NCBI RefSeq assembly: GCF_024519455.1
Contig: NZ_JALJRY010000005.1
Span: forward strand, 330,210-394,209
Reading direction: 5' to 3'
DNA length: 64,000 nucleotides
Source of the DNA: Streptomyces sp. STR69
Lineage (GTDB): Bacteria; Actinomycetota; Actinomycetes; Streptomycetales; Streptomycetaceae
Part shown: positions 26,238 through 34,861 of the stretch, piece after piece
How the letters are laid out: each line of letters begins with the position of its first letter
How positions within the stretch are numbered: the first letter of the stretch is position 1
Notes under the pieces: model-generated
What the model saw: the letters and a program-made list of their open reading frames with translations, nothing else
What the model was told of the DNA's origin: nothing
Database searches by the model: none
Position numbers and translations under genes: made by a program

Positions 26238-26810
26238 ATGACGAAGAACCTGGAGCGCATCAGCCCCTGGTGGGACCGCCGGGTCATGGGCGGTCTGCTC
26301 GTCGCGGTCCTCCCCGTGACGGTGGTCGCCGCGGCGGTCGGGTCGATGCCCGAAGTGAGCGTGGTGAAGGTCTCGCTGCTTCTCGCCCTGTGGTGCGTGA
26401 TCGGCTGGGCGGCGCGCACACAACTGGTGCCGTCCGCGTCCGTGAGCGCCTCTGTCCTTGTGGTCCGCAACCTCTACAGCACCTACGAGATCCCCTGGCA
26501 GACGCTGGCGGGTATCGACTGGGAACCCCGGTCGGGCGTGCTCTCTCTCGACCTGGCCGACGGCCAACGGGTTCCGGTGCAGGCGTTCAGCCGCTGGCCC
26601 TCCTTCGGCCGCCACCGCAAGGTGATCGGGACACTGGAGGAGGGCCGCCGGCTGGCGGCGGCAGGGCAGAGCGGAACCGGTACGGGTCCGGCGGCGGACG
26701 AGGTGCGTGTCACCGGCGCCTCCGGAATCACCGAATTCCTCCTGGCGCTCTGCTTCGGGGGCGCCCTGGTGGCACTCGTGATCGAGGGTGTCATCGCGCT
26801 CCTGGACTGA
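26238..26810 (+). CDS. Small membrane protein with PH-like domain, candidate partner or immunity protein of the RHS tip
   Basis: The product is 190 residues from ATG 26238, with AGGAGAG about 10 bases upstream. Two N-terminal membrane spans (VMGGLLVAVLPVTVVAAAVG and KVSLLLALWCVIGWAA) are followed by a short beta-rich segment (VVRNLYSTYEIPWQTLAGID, SLDLADGQRVPVQAFSRW) that resembles bacterial PH domains. A final hydrophobic helix covers residues 163-188. It starts 79 bases after the RHS stop on the same strand, the usual place for an immunity gene. The RHS tip is itself hydrophobic, so a membrane-located antidote would make sense. The pairing is inference. Confidence 0.6.
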   Translation: MTKNLERISPWWDRRVMGGLLVAVLPVTVVAAAVGSMPEVSVVKVSLLLALWCVIGWAARTQLVPSASVSASVLVVRNLYSTYEIPWQTLAGIDWEPRSGVLSLDLADGQRVPVQAFSRWPSFGRHRKVIGTLEEGRRLAAAGQSGTGTGPAADEVRVTGASGITEFLLALCFGGALVALVIEGVIALLD

Positions 26811-26817
26811 CGGGATC

Positions 26818-26970
26818 GTGACGCGCGGCGACCAGGAACTCAACTACGTGATCGGCTGGGCAGGTTCGGACGTCACGGCCATCACCGTCCGGGACCACGG
26901 ACACCTGACGGAGGCCACGGTCCAGGGCGGTCGCTTCACCGCCTGGTGCCCCGACGGCCTGCTCGGCTGA
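26818..26970 (+). pseudogene. C-terminal fragment of an unidentified protein
   Basis: The frame from GTG 26818 gives VTRGDQELNYVIGWAGSDV followed by TAITVRDHGHLTEATVQGGRFTAW, a small beta-rich module of the VTxVTL...G...ATVxxGxFxAW pattern found at the C-termini of actinomycete proteins. There is no ribosome site, and the rest of the parent gene is missing. It probably is a remnant left by rearrangement near the toxin locus. Confidence 0.4.
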
Positions 26971-27022
26971 CCGAACCGAGCAAGTCGGAAACCTGCGGAC
27001 CAGCGCGGTAGCAGAAGCGCTG

Positions 27023-27283
27023 CTACTGCGCGCTCCCGCGAAACGCCCCGGTCACCACCGGCACCAGCTGCCGCTCCAACCGCTCGGCCGGCATCGCGGC
27101 CAGTTCGGTGCCGATGGGTGCGAGGGCGAGCCAGTTCAGCAGGCCGGCCGCGCAGCGGGTGCGGAAGATCAGTTCTTCCTCGTCGACTCCGGGGATGTTC
27201 GGCGCCAGTACCCGCAGGATGTCCCGGCGGCTCTTCTCGAACTTGCCGGTCAGGCGCTCCCACCCCTGGGGCGGCTCGATCCC
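27023..27283 (-). pseudogene. TetR-family regulator, C-terminal fragment
   Basis: The minus strand reads GWERLTGKFEKSRRDILRVL, then EEELIFRTRCAAGLLNWLAL and ends LVPVVTGAFRGSAQ. This is the ligand-domain end of a TetR regulator; the DNA-binding domain is absent. It stops where the oppositely oriented oxidoreductase fragment starts, near 27281. Confidence 0.6.
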
Positions 27284-27686
27284 GAAGCCGGCCCGCCCGA
27301 TCCCGATCCTGGTGCCCGCCAACTCCCCACGGGCCATGCGCCGGCTCGTCGACCACGCCGACGGCTGGCTGCCGTACGCCGACGGCCCCGAGCAAGTGGC
27401 CGCGAGCCTGCGCCAGTTGCAGGAGCTCGCCGCCGAGCGCGGCCGTACCCGCCCGCTGCGGACGGTGGTCCGCGTGAACCCGGACGACACCGCCAAGCGC
27501 TACGAGGGCCCGGACCGCCGCCCCTTCCAGGGCGACGTCGAACAGATCGTCACCGACCTGATGGCGTACGACGGCATCGGCCTCGACGAGTTCCTGGTCG
27601 ACCTCTCGTGGGCCGCCCGGGACGCGGAGGAACTGAAGGACGTGAACGCCGAGGTGTACACGGCGGCACGCGCGGCCGGGTTCTGA
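27281..27686 (+). pseudogene. LLM-class (F420-type) oxidoreductase, C-terminal fragment
   Basis: PIPILVPANSPRAMRRLVDHADGWLPYADG is the conserved C-terminal block of luciferase-like monooxygenases (the P.lvGG.sp.a.rra...dGW.p pattern), followed by a normal-looking tail to the stop at 27686. Everything N-terminal is missing. It joins head to head with the TetR fragment. Confidence 0.7.
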
Positions 27687-27980
27687 GCGGCCGGCCCAGC
27701 TCCTGAGCGGGCGACAGGATCCGGGGTCCGGAGCGCCCCCCGCGCGCCCCGGACCGTGGACCCCCCATTCCCCCGTCGTCATTCAGCTCTTCGGTGCCGG
27801 GCGGAGCGCGGTGGGTGTGCTGAGGGTGAGTGCCTCCGGCATATCGACCCCCCGTCGATGCCACAGGTTCGCCCGAAGGCATGACCAGTGCTCCTGTTCC
27901 GCCAATGGGCACGCCCCTGTGCCCGGTAGGCTCCCGGCACAGACAGCTTCGTCGGTAATCGTGCCGGTCCGCAGGGGTCG
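27687..27980. other. Intergenic region without a recognised gene
   Basis: GC-rich spacer between the LLM fragment and the XRE regulator. No coding frame with a plausible start was seen. The promoter of the regulator probably lies near its right end. Confidence 0.4.
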
Positions 27981-28009
27981 GGTGTTGCCAGCGGGTATTT
28001 GGCAACACC
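27981..28009 (+). promoter_or_regulatory. Perfect inverted repeat upstream of the XRE regulator, putative operator
   Basis: GGTGTTGCCA and TGGCAACACC are exact complements separated by GCGGGTATT, ending 26 bases before the start codon. With no T-tract and this position, it looks like an operator, perhaps autoregulatory. Confidence 0.5.
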
Positions 28010-28035
28010 GGTCGGCCGGCGTGTTGTTTGGGGGG

Positions 28036-29796
28036 ATGGCCATCGAGCACGACGGATTCGGCGCGGAGTTGCGCCGGCGCCGCATCGCGGCCGGTATGTC
28101 GCTGAGCGAGCTGGCCGGCAAGGTGTACTGCAGCCGCAGTTTCCTGAGCCGTGTCGAGAACGGACGCCGCAGAGCGTCCCTGGAGTTGGCTCAGCTGTGC
28201 GACGAAGTCCTGCGAGCCAAGGGGGCGTTGGTAGGCCTGGCTCCACCACCCGGCTCCGACGCGCCACCGAGGGCCGTTCGCGGGGAGACCGTCCGACTGG
28301 TCAAGTCCCCAGGGAAGGACGGCCGTTCGACCCCGGCACAGGAACGGGCCGAGTTCCTGCGGCTGCTGCGGCGCGGTGATCTCAGCCATGCCGCGGGCGA
28401 GATGCGGGAGGCCGAACGGCACTACACGGCCGCCTACCGCGGCGCCGCCGGGGACCCGCGGGCGCAGGCCGAGGCCGTGATCAGGCTGGCGCGCCGCTGG
28501 TCCGACCCCGGGCAGGTCGACCGTGAACTGCTGCAGTCCATCAAGGGATGCCTGACCGCGCTGGAGGGCGACGGCGGCCCCGAGGCCGCGGGGCTGCGGC
28601 TGCGGCTCGAAGCCCATCTGGCGAAGAAGATGGCCCTGGCGGTCAGCCAGGACACCGCGGCGGGGCTCGCCGGACCCGCCGAGGGCGCCCGGCTCGCCGA
28701 GGACACACTGCGCCGATTACCCGACGACGGCGACGACGAGGTGCGCTGCGAGGTCCTCACCGAATGCCGGTGGGCACGCTACGACTTCATGAGCGCTCCC
28801 GAGTCGCTGGACCTCTCCGAGCGGCTGCGCGAGGCCGCGGCCCGGCACGACTCGACGTACTTCCGCGGTGAGGCGCTCATGGCCGTCGCCATCGACCAGT
28901 TGCGCAACGGCCGCATCTTCAGCGCCCTGGCCACCGCCAACCAGTACCGCAAGCACGCGGCGGACACCCAGAGCGCCCTGGCCCTCTGGCAGCGGCACAC
29001 CCTCGACGCCCTGCTCGACCTCTGGCACGGCCGGTTCGACGCCGCCGCCGAGTGGATCTTCGTGGAGTCCCTGAAGTTCATCGAACTCCTCCGCGCCGAC
29101 TACGCCGTACCCGCCGACAACCTGACGCAGACCCGGCTCGGCCAGGCGTACTGGCTGCTGCGCCAACAGGGCCGTCTGGCCGAGCTGTTCGCCTCCGATC
29201 TGGCCGGCGACGTCGAGCGCCACGCCTACTTCCCCGTCTGGCGGGCCGGGCTGGCCCTCGCCCTGTGCGAGACCGGGCAGCCCGCCGAGGGGGCCGACCT
29301 GTTCCTCGGCTGCGTCGCCGACGTCGACCGGTTCCCGCCGTCGGGCTGGGCGGTGCCCGCGCTGGTCCTGCTGGCGGAGGTCTGCGCGGCGCTGGACCTC
29401 GAAGGCGGATTCGAGGCCGAGTTGGCCCAGGCGGTGCCCTCGCTGCGTGCGCGCCTCGCGCCGCACGACGGCGCGCAGATCGCCCTGGGCGGCTGGCCCA
29501 GCGTCCTCGTCGGCCCGACCGCCCGGGCCTGCGGGCTGCTGGCGCTGGCGGCGGGGGCGCCGGAGACCGCCCTCGACCACTTCCGGCAGGCGGCGGTCCC
29601 GTCCCGCTCCTCGCAGCCCGAACTCGCCCGCCTCCGCCTGGCCCAGGCCCGCGCGATGCGCCGGGCGGGCGGCCCGGGCAGCGGGCCGCACGCGGTCCGG
29701 CTGCTGCGGGAGGCGGCGCGCGGGGCGGAGACGTACGGCATGACGTCGCTCGGGGCGCAGACCCTGGCCTTGCTGGAGGCGCCGGGGAGGGCGTGA
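28036..29796 (+). CDS. Large XRE-type regulator with helical repeat (TPR-like) C-terminal region
   Basis: The product is 586 residues from ATG 28036. The only purine-rich element, GGGGGG, lies directly against this codon, so an in-frame GTG at 28021 is a possible alternative. Residues 8-62 form an XRE helix-turn-helix (LRRRRIAAGMSLSELAGKVY, SRSFLSRVENGRRRASLELA). The remaining 500 residues are Ala/Leu/Arg-rich helices typical of TPR-type sensor regions in Streptomyces XRE proteins (EAERHYTAAYRGAAGDPRAQ; ALWQRHTLDALLDLWHGRFD). The role is transcription control with peptide or protein sensing, by family analogy. No target gene adjoins downstream, so it may act on itself or on the RHS region upstream. 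Confidence 0.8.
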   Translation: MAIEHDGFGAELRRRRIAAGMSLSELAGKVYCSRSFLSRVENGRRRASLELAQLCDEVLRAKGALVGLAPPPGSDAPPRAVRGETVRLVKSPGKDGRSTPAQERAEFLRLLRRGDLSHAAGEMREAERHYTAAYRGAAGDPRAQAEAVIRLARRWSDPGQVDRELLQSIKGCLTALEGDGGPEAAGLRLRLEAHLAKKMALAVSQDTAAGLAGPAEGARLAEDTLRRLPDDGDDEVRCEVLTECRWARYDFMSAPESLDLSERLREAAARHDSTYFRGEALMAVAIDQLRNGRIFSALATANQYRKHAADTQSALALWQRHTLDALLDLWHGRFDAAAEWIFVESLKFIELLRADYAVPADNLTQTRLGQAYWLLRQQGRLAELFASDLAGDVERHAYFPVWRAGLALALCETGQPAEGADLFLGCVADVDRFPPSGWAVPALVLLAEVCAALDLEGGFEAELAQAVPSLRARLAPHDGAQIALGGWPSVLVGPTARACGLLALAAGAPETALDHFRQAAVPSRSSQPELARLRLAQARAMRRAGGPGSGPHAVRLLREAARGAETYGMTSLGAQTLALLEAPGRA

Positions 29797-30323
29797 GCAA
29801 CGACCCCGGAGACCGGTGGAGTTGGTGTGCGTGGACGGTGTTCATGCTGTGAACTAGGTCACATTGGCGTCGGGCCCAGGCGTCCCGCCCCGCCGCTCCC
29901 GTCGCGTCCCCGGCGTCACCCGAGCCGCCCTCTGCCCCGCACTTCACCCAGGGTAGTCAGCCAAAACGTCTTCGTGGGCGGGTGGTTGGCCGACCGGGCC
30001 GTCGGATTGTCTACGCGCATAGTGTACTGAACGCCCTAAACGGCTGTGCCTGGAGTGTTTGTGGGGTCCCTTGACCCCGGTCGGATGGCTCGGTTTCATA
30101 ACTGACCAACTGCGCGGGGGGCTCGGGCGCCCGTCGGGAAACCGCAGCCCGTTTTTGGCGTACGTGCCGTGCTACGCCGCCAACTCCCCAGTCTGTGCAG
30201 GCGTGTTGACGTATGCCCGCGATCCGACGCGTCACGCGCCACCCCGGAAAGGAAACCACCGGTGTCGCAGTTCCTCACCGCAGCCCGCCTCCATCGTCGC
30301 GCCGTCGGACACCGGTGGGTGAA
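29797..30323. other. Intergenic region before the conservon
   Basis: About 530 bases with no convincing gene. It should contain the cvn promoter. Parts near 29,990-30,060 are AT-richer than the surroundings, but no -35/-10 pair with good spacing stands out. Confidence 0.4.
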
Positions 30324-33300
30324 GTGAGCAGACACCGGGACACGTCCACGCAGACCAGACCCGGTACCGGTCGCGGGCGCAGCATCCGCGCCTCCCTCAT
30401 CACGCTCGCCGTGGTGCCGGCCACGGCGATGGTCCTGCTCTGGGTCAGTGGTTCCTTCGCGCTGTTCGACCAGTGGAACAACGCCAACAAGGAAGGGCAG
30501 CCGGCCAAGACCACCTACGCCCTGGTGCCCGCGATCGGCGAGTTCCAGAAGGAACGGCAGCTGACGGTCGGCCTGTTGGCCTCGCACGGCAGCCGCAGCG
30601 CCCTGGAGGCGCAGCGCCGCACGACCGACGCCGTACTCGCCGGCTTCCGCAAGGCGGACTCCGCCTCCGCGGGCGACGGATCGGCGCAGTACCAGGCCCA
30701 GTTGGGCACCGTACGCAAGCGGCTTACCGCGCTGACCACCGAACGGACCGCCGTCGACGGCGGGAAGAGCACCCGGCAACAGGCCTACACCGCCTACTCC
30801 GACGCCGTGTCCTCGGTGCTGAACCTCTTCGGGATGCTGAGCACCGACAGCGGCGACGCGGCCACCGCGGCCGACGCCGGTCACGCCCTGGCGTTCCTGC
30901 GCGGCACGGAGGCCCTCTCGCAGGAGGAGGCGATCCTCGGCGGAGTCGCCGCCTCCGGGAAGCTGAGCGTCCAGGAGAGGTCGGCGCTGGCGGCTGCCGA
31001 GGCCGTCCGGGTCTCCGTGCTGTCCAACGAGGTGGAGCCGTACCTGCCCACGGACATGGGCGCGGGACTGGACAAGGTCATGGGCGGCCGGGACTGGGCG
31101 GCCATGGCGGCCTTCGAGACGGCCGTCGGATCGGCGTCCGCCGGGCACGACGGCACGATCGCGGTGCCGCACACCACGGCCGACCGCGCGGCGGCCCCGG
31201 CACGGGTGACCGGCGGGGTGCAGGCCGTGGAGGGCCAGTTCCTGAACAAGGTCACCACGGACTCCCAGGACCGGACCCACCAGGTGCTCGTCAAGGCGCT
31301 GCTCGGCAGCGCCCTCGCTCTGGTCGCCGTACTCGCCGTCGCCCTGCTGTCCTGGCGCATCACCCGCTCCCTCCTCGGCCGGATGTCCGGCCTGCGCGCC
31401 GAGACCCTCGAACTGGCCGAGGAACGACTGCCCGAGCTGATCACCCGGCTGCGTACCCAGGGCAAGCGCGCCGAACTCGACGACCTGCCCGAACTCGACT
31501 ACGGCACCGACGAGTTGGGCAAGGTCGCGGAGGCCTTCAACAGCGCCCAGCGGACCGCGGTGAGCGTCGCGCTGGAACAGGCCTCGCTGCGCGAGGGCGC
31601 GCGGCTGGTCTTCCACAACATGTCCCGCCGCATCCAGCTCCTGGTGCACCGTCAGCTCACGGTGATCGACTCCATGGAACGCAAGGAGCAGGATCCCCAA
31701 CTCCTCGCCGACCTCTACCGCGTCGACCACCTCGCCACCCGGATGCGGCGCAACGCGGAGAGCCTCACCGTGCTGTCCGGCGCCGCCCCCAGGCGCCGCT
31801 GGAAGCACGCGGTGCCGCTCGCGGACCTGCTGCGCAGCGCGGTGTCCGAGATCGAGGGCTACACCCGGGTCGTCGTCGAACCCCTGCCGCCGATAGCGGT
31901 GTTGGGCCCGGCGGTGGGCGACACGATCCACCTCATGGCCGAACTCATCGAGAACGGCGTGACGTTCTCCCCGCCGCACACCGAAGTACGCGTCCGCGCA
32001 CTGCCGGTGGCGCAGGGGTACGCCGTCGAGGTCGAGGACCGGGGGCTCGGCCTCGGGGTGGACGAGTACGCGGCGGCGAACGAACTCCTGCACCAGCCCA
32101 AGGACTTCAGCTTCACCACCCTGGGCGAGGACCCGCGCCTGGGCCTCTTCACCGTCGGCCACCTGGCCCAGCGCCACGGCATCACCGCCAGCCTCCAGGC
32201 CTCGTCGTACGGCGGATCGCTCGCCGTCGTGGTCCTGCCGCAGGCCCTCACGGAGCCGGTCGCCGACGGCGTGCCGTCACCGCTGGACGCCCGCGCGGAA
32301 CGCCACCTGGCGTCGGTGGCCGGTTCCCCCACCGACCCGTTCCCGGCCCCGGGCCAGCCCACCGGCCCCGTCGGCGGCCCGCCCCGCGCGGGAGTGACGG
32401 CGGGCGGCATGCCGATGCGCACCCGCCGCACGCGGAACGCCCCGGCGGCGGGTCCTGTTGTCACCGCCACGACACCGTCCCACGAGGACGCGCCCTCCTA
32501 CGAAGCCCCACCGTCCCGCGAGACCGCGCCCTCCTACGAAGCGGCGCCTTCCCACGAAGCCGGGTCTTCCGCCGGCTCTCGTGCGGGAGACCTCCCCTCC
32601 GTGGGCTCTCGCGCCGGGGACAGGCCGTCCGGGGGTTCCCGAGAGGGGAACCCGCCGTCCAAGGCGTCCCGCATCGGCGAGATGCGGGCGTTGGGGTCCC
32701 GCACGGGGGGTGCGTCATCCGCGGGTTCCCGCGCGGGGGAGACGCCGTACGAGGGTTCCCGCACCGGGGAGACGGGCTCTTTGGGGTCCCGCGCCGAGGG
32801 TGCGCCGTCCATGGGTTCCGGCACCGGGGAGGCGCCGTCCGCCGGACTTCGCGCCCGGGAGACGCGGTCCCTGGGCCCCCAGACGGGGGACACGCCGCCC
32901 GTGGGCTTCCGCACCGGGGAGATGCCGTACGCGGGTTCCCGCACCGGCGAGACGCCGTCCGCGGGTCTTCGTGCCGGAGACTCGGCTTCGGTCAGCTTCC
33001 GTCCCGACGGTGGTGTGATGCCCGGTGGGTCCCGTCCCGGTGGAGGCGCGTCGTCCTTCGGGACCCGGGGTGGTTCCGGGCGGCTGCCGCGGCGGGTGCG
33101 GCAGGCCAATCTCGCGCCGCAGTTGCGGGACCGGGTCGTGGAGCCCGACGGTGACCACGGCCCGGGGCGGGAGGCGGAGCGGCGCCCCGAGCAGGCGCGT
33201 TCGATGCTCGCCGCGCTCCGGGACGGTACCCGCCGGGCCCGTGCCCAGGAGGAAGTGCCCATGCCCGCCTGGCCGTCGGCGACGCGCGGGGAGGGTTCCG

Positions 33301-33416
33301 CGCCCGGCCGCCCTGCCGCCCCGCAAGACGAGTTCCCGCCGGCCAACTGGCCCACCACCCCGCCCGAGCGGCGTCAGCTGCCCACCCGTCCCCGTCCGAC
33401 AAGGAACACCCCATGA
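30324..33416 (+). CDS. cvnA: CvnA-type sensor histidine kinase-like protein (nitrate/nitrite-sensing domain, HATPase)
   Basis: The product is 1,030 residues from GTG 30324 (VSRHRDTST). An N-terminal membrane span (residues 22-48) and a second near 322-350 enclose an extracellular NIT-type helical sensor (PAIGEFQKERQLTVGLLASH). Then come a HAMP-like linker, a dimerisation helix (FHNMSRRIQLLVHRQLTVID) and an HATPase with an N-box ELIENGVTFSPP (about 541-552) and DRGLGLG (about 572). The C-terminal 300 residues are low complexity and include a 14-unit decapeptide repeat. It is the first gene of a cvnABCD conservon; CvnA is the membrane anchor of a G-protein-coupled-receptor-like complex with CvnB, CvnC and CvnD. 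Confidence 0.9.
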   Translation: MSRHRDTSTQTRPGTGRGRSIRASLITLAVVPATAMVLLWVSGSFALFDQWNNANKEGQPAKTTYALVPAIGEFQKERQLTVGLLASHGSRSALEAQRRTTDAVLAGFRKADSASAGDGSAQYQAQLGTVRKRLTALTTERTAVDGGKSTRQQAYTAYSDAVSSVLNLFGMLSTDSGDAATAADAGHALAFLRGTEALSQEEAILGGVAASGKLSVQERSALAAAEAVRVSVLSNEVEPYLPTDMGAGLDKVMGGRDWAAMAAFETAVGSASAGHDGTIAVPHTTADRAAAPARVTGGVQAVEGQFLNKVTTDSQDRTHQVLVKALLGSALALVAVLAVALLSWRITRSLLGRMSGLRAETLELAEERLPELITRLRTQGKRAELDDLPELDYGTDELGKVAEAFNSAQRTAVSVALEQASLREGARLVFHNMSRRIQLLVHRQLTVIDSMERKEQDPQLLADLYRVDHLATRMRRNAESLTVLSGAAPRRRWKHAVPLADLLRSAVSEIEGYTRVVVEPLPPIAVLGPAVGDTIHLMAELIENGVTFSPPHTEVRVRALPVAQGYAVEVEDRGLGLGVDEYAAANELLHQPKDFSFTTLGEDPRLGLFTVGHLAQRHGITASLQASSYGGSLAVVVLPQALTEPVADGVPSPLDARAERHLASVAGSPTDPFPAPGQPTGPVGGPPRAGVTAGGMPMRTRRTRNAPAAGPVVTATTPSHEDAPSYEAPPSRETAPSYEAAPSHEAGSSAGSRAGDLPSVGSRAGDRPSGGSREGNPPSKASRIGEMRALGSRTGGASSAGSRAGETPYEGSRTGETGSLGSRAEGAPSMGSGTGEAPSAGLRARETRSLGPQTGDTPPVGFRTGEMPYAGSRTGETPSAGLRAGDSASVSFRPDGGVMPGGSRPGGGASSFGTRGGSGRLPRRVRQANLAPQLRDRVVEPDGDHGPGREAERRPEQARSMLAALRDGTRRARAQEEVPMPAWPSATRGEGSAPGRPAAPQDEFPPANWPTTPPERRQLPTRPRPTRNTP
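32577..32996 (+). repeat. Fourteen 30-bp tandem repeats encoding a decapeptide in CvnA
   Basis: Degenerate units of ten residues such as SRAGDLPSVG, SRTGETPSAG and FRTGEMPYAG run without gaps. The pattern is S-R-(A/T)-G-E-x-P-S-x-G. Units have diverged in sequence but keep length and phase. Confidence 0.9.
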
Positions 33417-33850
33417 CTGCGCCCAACACCACGCACGGCGGACTGGCCTGGCTGCTGGACAACCTGATCGAGCGGATCCCCGAGACCCTGCACGCCATCG
33501 TCCTGTCGGAGGACGGACTCCTCGTCGGCTCCTCCGAGAAGCTCGCCCAGGAGGACGCCGAGCAACTCGCCGCCATTTCCTCGGGTGTTCACTCGCTCGC
33601 GCTCGGCACCAGCCGTCACTTCGGCGGCGGCCGGGTGCAGCAGACCGTCATCGAGATGGACGACCTCTTCCTCTTCGTCACCACGGCCGGCGGCGGCGCC
33701 CGGCTCGCCGTACTCGCCACCTCCGAGGTGGACGTCGGCAACGTCGGCTACGAAATGACCATGGTGGTACGGCAGGTGGGGCAGTTCCTCAGCGCGGCCC
33801 CCCGGTTCCCGGAGTACAGCGGTGTGCCCTTCGCGGGTGAGCATGAATGA
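33413..33850 (+). CDS. cvnB: CvnB, roadblock/LC7 domain protein
   Basis: The product is 145 residues. The start overlaps the cvnA stop as ATGA. It has a typical bacterial roadblock/LC7 fold: LAWLLDNLIERIPETLHAIV, LSEDGLLVGSSEKL, a glycine turn, LFVTTAGGGARLAVLA. In conservons it acts as an adaptor or GTPase regulator between CvnA and the small GTPase CvnD. It is the second gene of the operon. Confidence 0.93.
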   Translation: MTAPNTTHGGLAWLLDNLIERIPETLHAIVLSEDGLLVGSSEKLAQEDAEQLAAISSGVHSLALGTSRHFGGGRVQQTVIEMDDLFLFVTTAGGGARLAVLATSEVDVGNVGYEMTMVVRQVGQFLSAAPRFPEYSGVPFAGEHE

Positions 33851-34221
33851 GACATTGGTCGGAGGAAGATCCCTGGGAGGACGAAGACCCCGCGCTGCTC
33901 GTCCGCCCGTACACGGTGACCGGCGGACGCACCCCGACCGCCCACTCCGGCATCGAGCTGATCACCCTGATCAGCACCGTCCGGCCACCGACCCGCGACC
34001 AGCGCCTGCAGCCCGAACAGAACCGGCTGCTCGCGCTCTGCCGCACCCCGACGGCGCTGGTGGAGGTCGCCGCCCTGCTCGACCAACCCGTCGCGGTCAT
34101 ACGGGTGTTGCTCGATGACCTCCTGGACAACGAACTCGTCTCCGTCTCCCCGCCCGCCGCGGCCGGTACCCCCGACGCCCGTTTCCTCCAGGCAGTGATC
34201 GATGGCATTCGCAGAATCTGA
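33847..34221 (+). CDS. cvnC: CvnC, DUF742 winged-helix-like protein
   Basis: The product is 124 residues. The start overlaps the cvnB stop as ATGA. DUF742 hallmarks are LVRPYTVTGGRT near the N-terminus and ALCRTPTALVEVAALLDQPV followed by VIRVLLDDL, a winged-helix-like segment. It is the third member of the conservon; its exact biochemical role is not established. Confidence 0.93.
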   Translation: MRHWSEEDPWEDEDPALLVRPYTVTGGRTPTAHSGIELITLISTVRPPTRDQRLQPEQNRLLALCRTPTALVEVAALLDQPVAVIRVLLDDLLDNELVSVSPPAAAGTPDARFLQAVIDGIRRI

Positions 34222-34834
34222 CCCCCGCGCAAGCCGCTCTCGCGCCACCACCGTCGCGCCCAACGCCGCCACGGCCAAGATCCTCGTCGCGGGCGGCTTC
34301 GGCGTCGGCAAGACCACGCTCGTCGGCGCGATCAGCGAGACGACGCCGTTGCGCACCGAAGAACTCATCACCGAGGCCAGCGTCGGCATCGACAACCTCG
34401 TCGGCGTGGAGCAGAAGACCACGACGACGGTCGCCATGGACTTCGGCCGGATCACGCTGAGTTCGGCCCTCGTGGTCTATCTCTTCGGCGCCCCGGGACA
34501 GGACCGGTTCTGGTTCATGTGGGACGACCTGTCCCGCGGCGCGCTCGGCGCGGTCGTGCTGGCCGACACCCGGCGGCTGGAGAGCTGTTTCCCGTCCGTC
34601 GACTTCTTCGAGCACCGCGGCATCCCCTTCGCCGTGGGCGTCAACTGCTTCAACGGCATCTGCGAGGAGGACCCCGAGGAGATCCGCTCCGCTCTCGACC
34701 TCGCCCCCGACATCCCGCTCGTGCTGTGCGACGCCCGCGACCGCGAGTCGGTGAAGTCGGTCCTGCTCGCCCTCCTCGAACACGTCATGCGGGGGCTGGC
34801 GGTGGAGGCGTCGGGCGACCGCCAGTCGGTCTAG
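34202..34834 (+). CDS. cvnD: CvnD, Ras-like GTP/ATP-binding protein
   Basis: The product is 210 residues and overlaps cvnC by 20 bases. The P-loop GGFGVGKTT lies at 31-39 and the switch-II equivalent is FGAPGQDRFWFMWDDL. TEASVGIDN and LADTRRLE also match the family, as does CFNGI near the base-recognition region. It is the signalling GTPase of the conservon. It is the last gene; a hairpin follows. Confidence 0.93.
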   Translation: MAFAESDPRASRSRATTVAPNAATAKILVAGGFGVGKTTLVGAISETTPLRTEELITEASVGIDNLVGVEQKTTTTVAMDFGRITLSSALVVYLFGAPGQDRFWFMWDDLSRGALGAVVLADTRRLESCFPSVDFFEHRGIPFAVGVNCFNGICEEDPEEIRSALDLAPDIPLVLCDARDRESVKSVLLALLEHVMRGLAVEASGDRQSV

Positions 34835-34861
34835 CCGCACGGCCGACCGGCGGTCGTACGG
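34835..34861. terminator. Imperfect hairpin between cvnD and the converging lipoprotein gene
   Basis: CCGCACGGCCGACC pairs imperfectly with GGCGGTCGTACGG in a 27-base stretch filling the whole gap between two converging stop codons. It has no T-tract. Confidence 0.4.

Noticed and set aside
23537..26470. Minus-strand open frame of 977 codons opposite the RHS gene
   Set aside because: Antisense artefact of GC skew; no motifs, while the plus strand shows YD repeats and the RHS core.
32577..32996. CRISPR or noncoding minisatellite
   Set aside because: The 30-bp units are contiguous and keep the cvnA reading frame, so they are a protein repeat.
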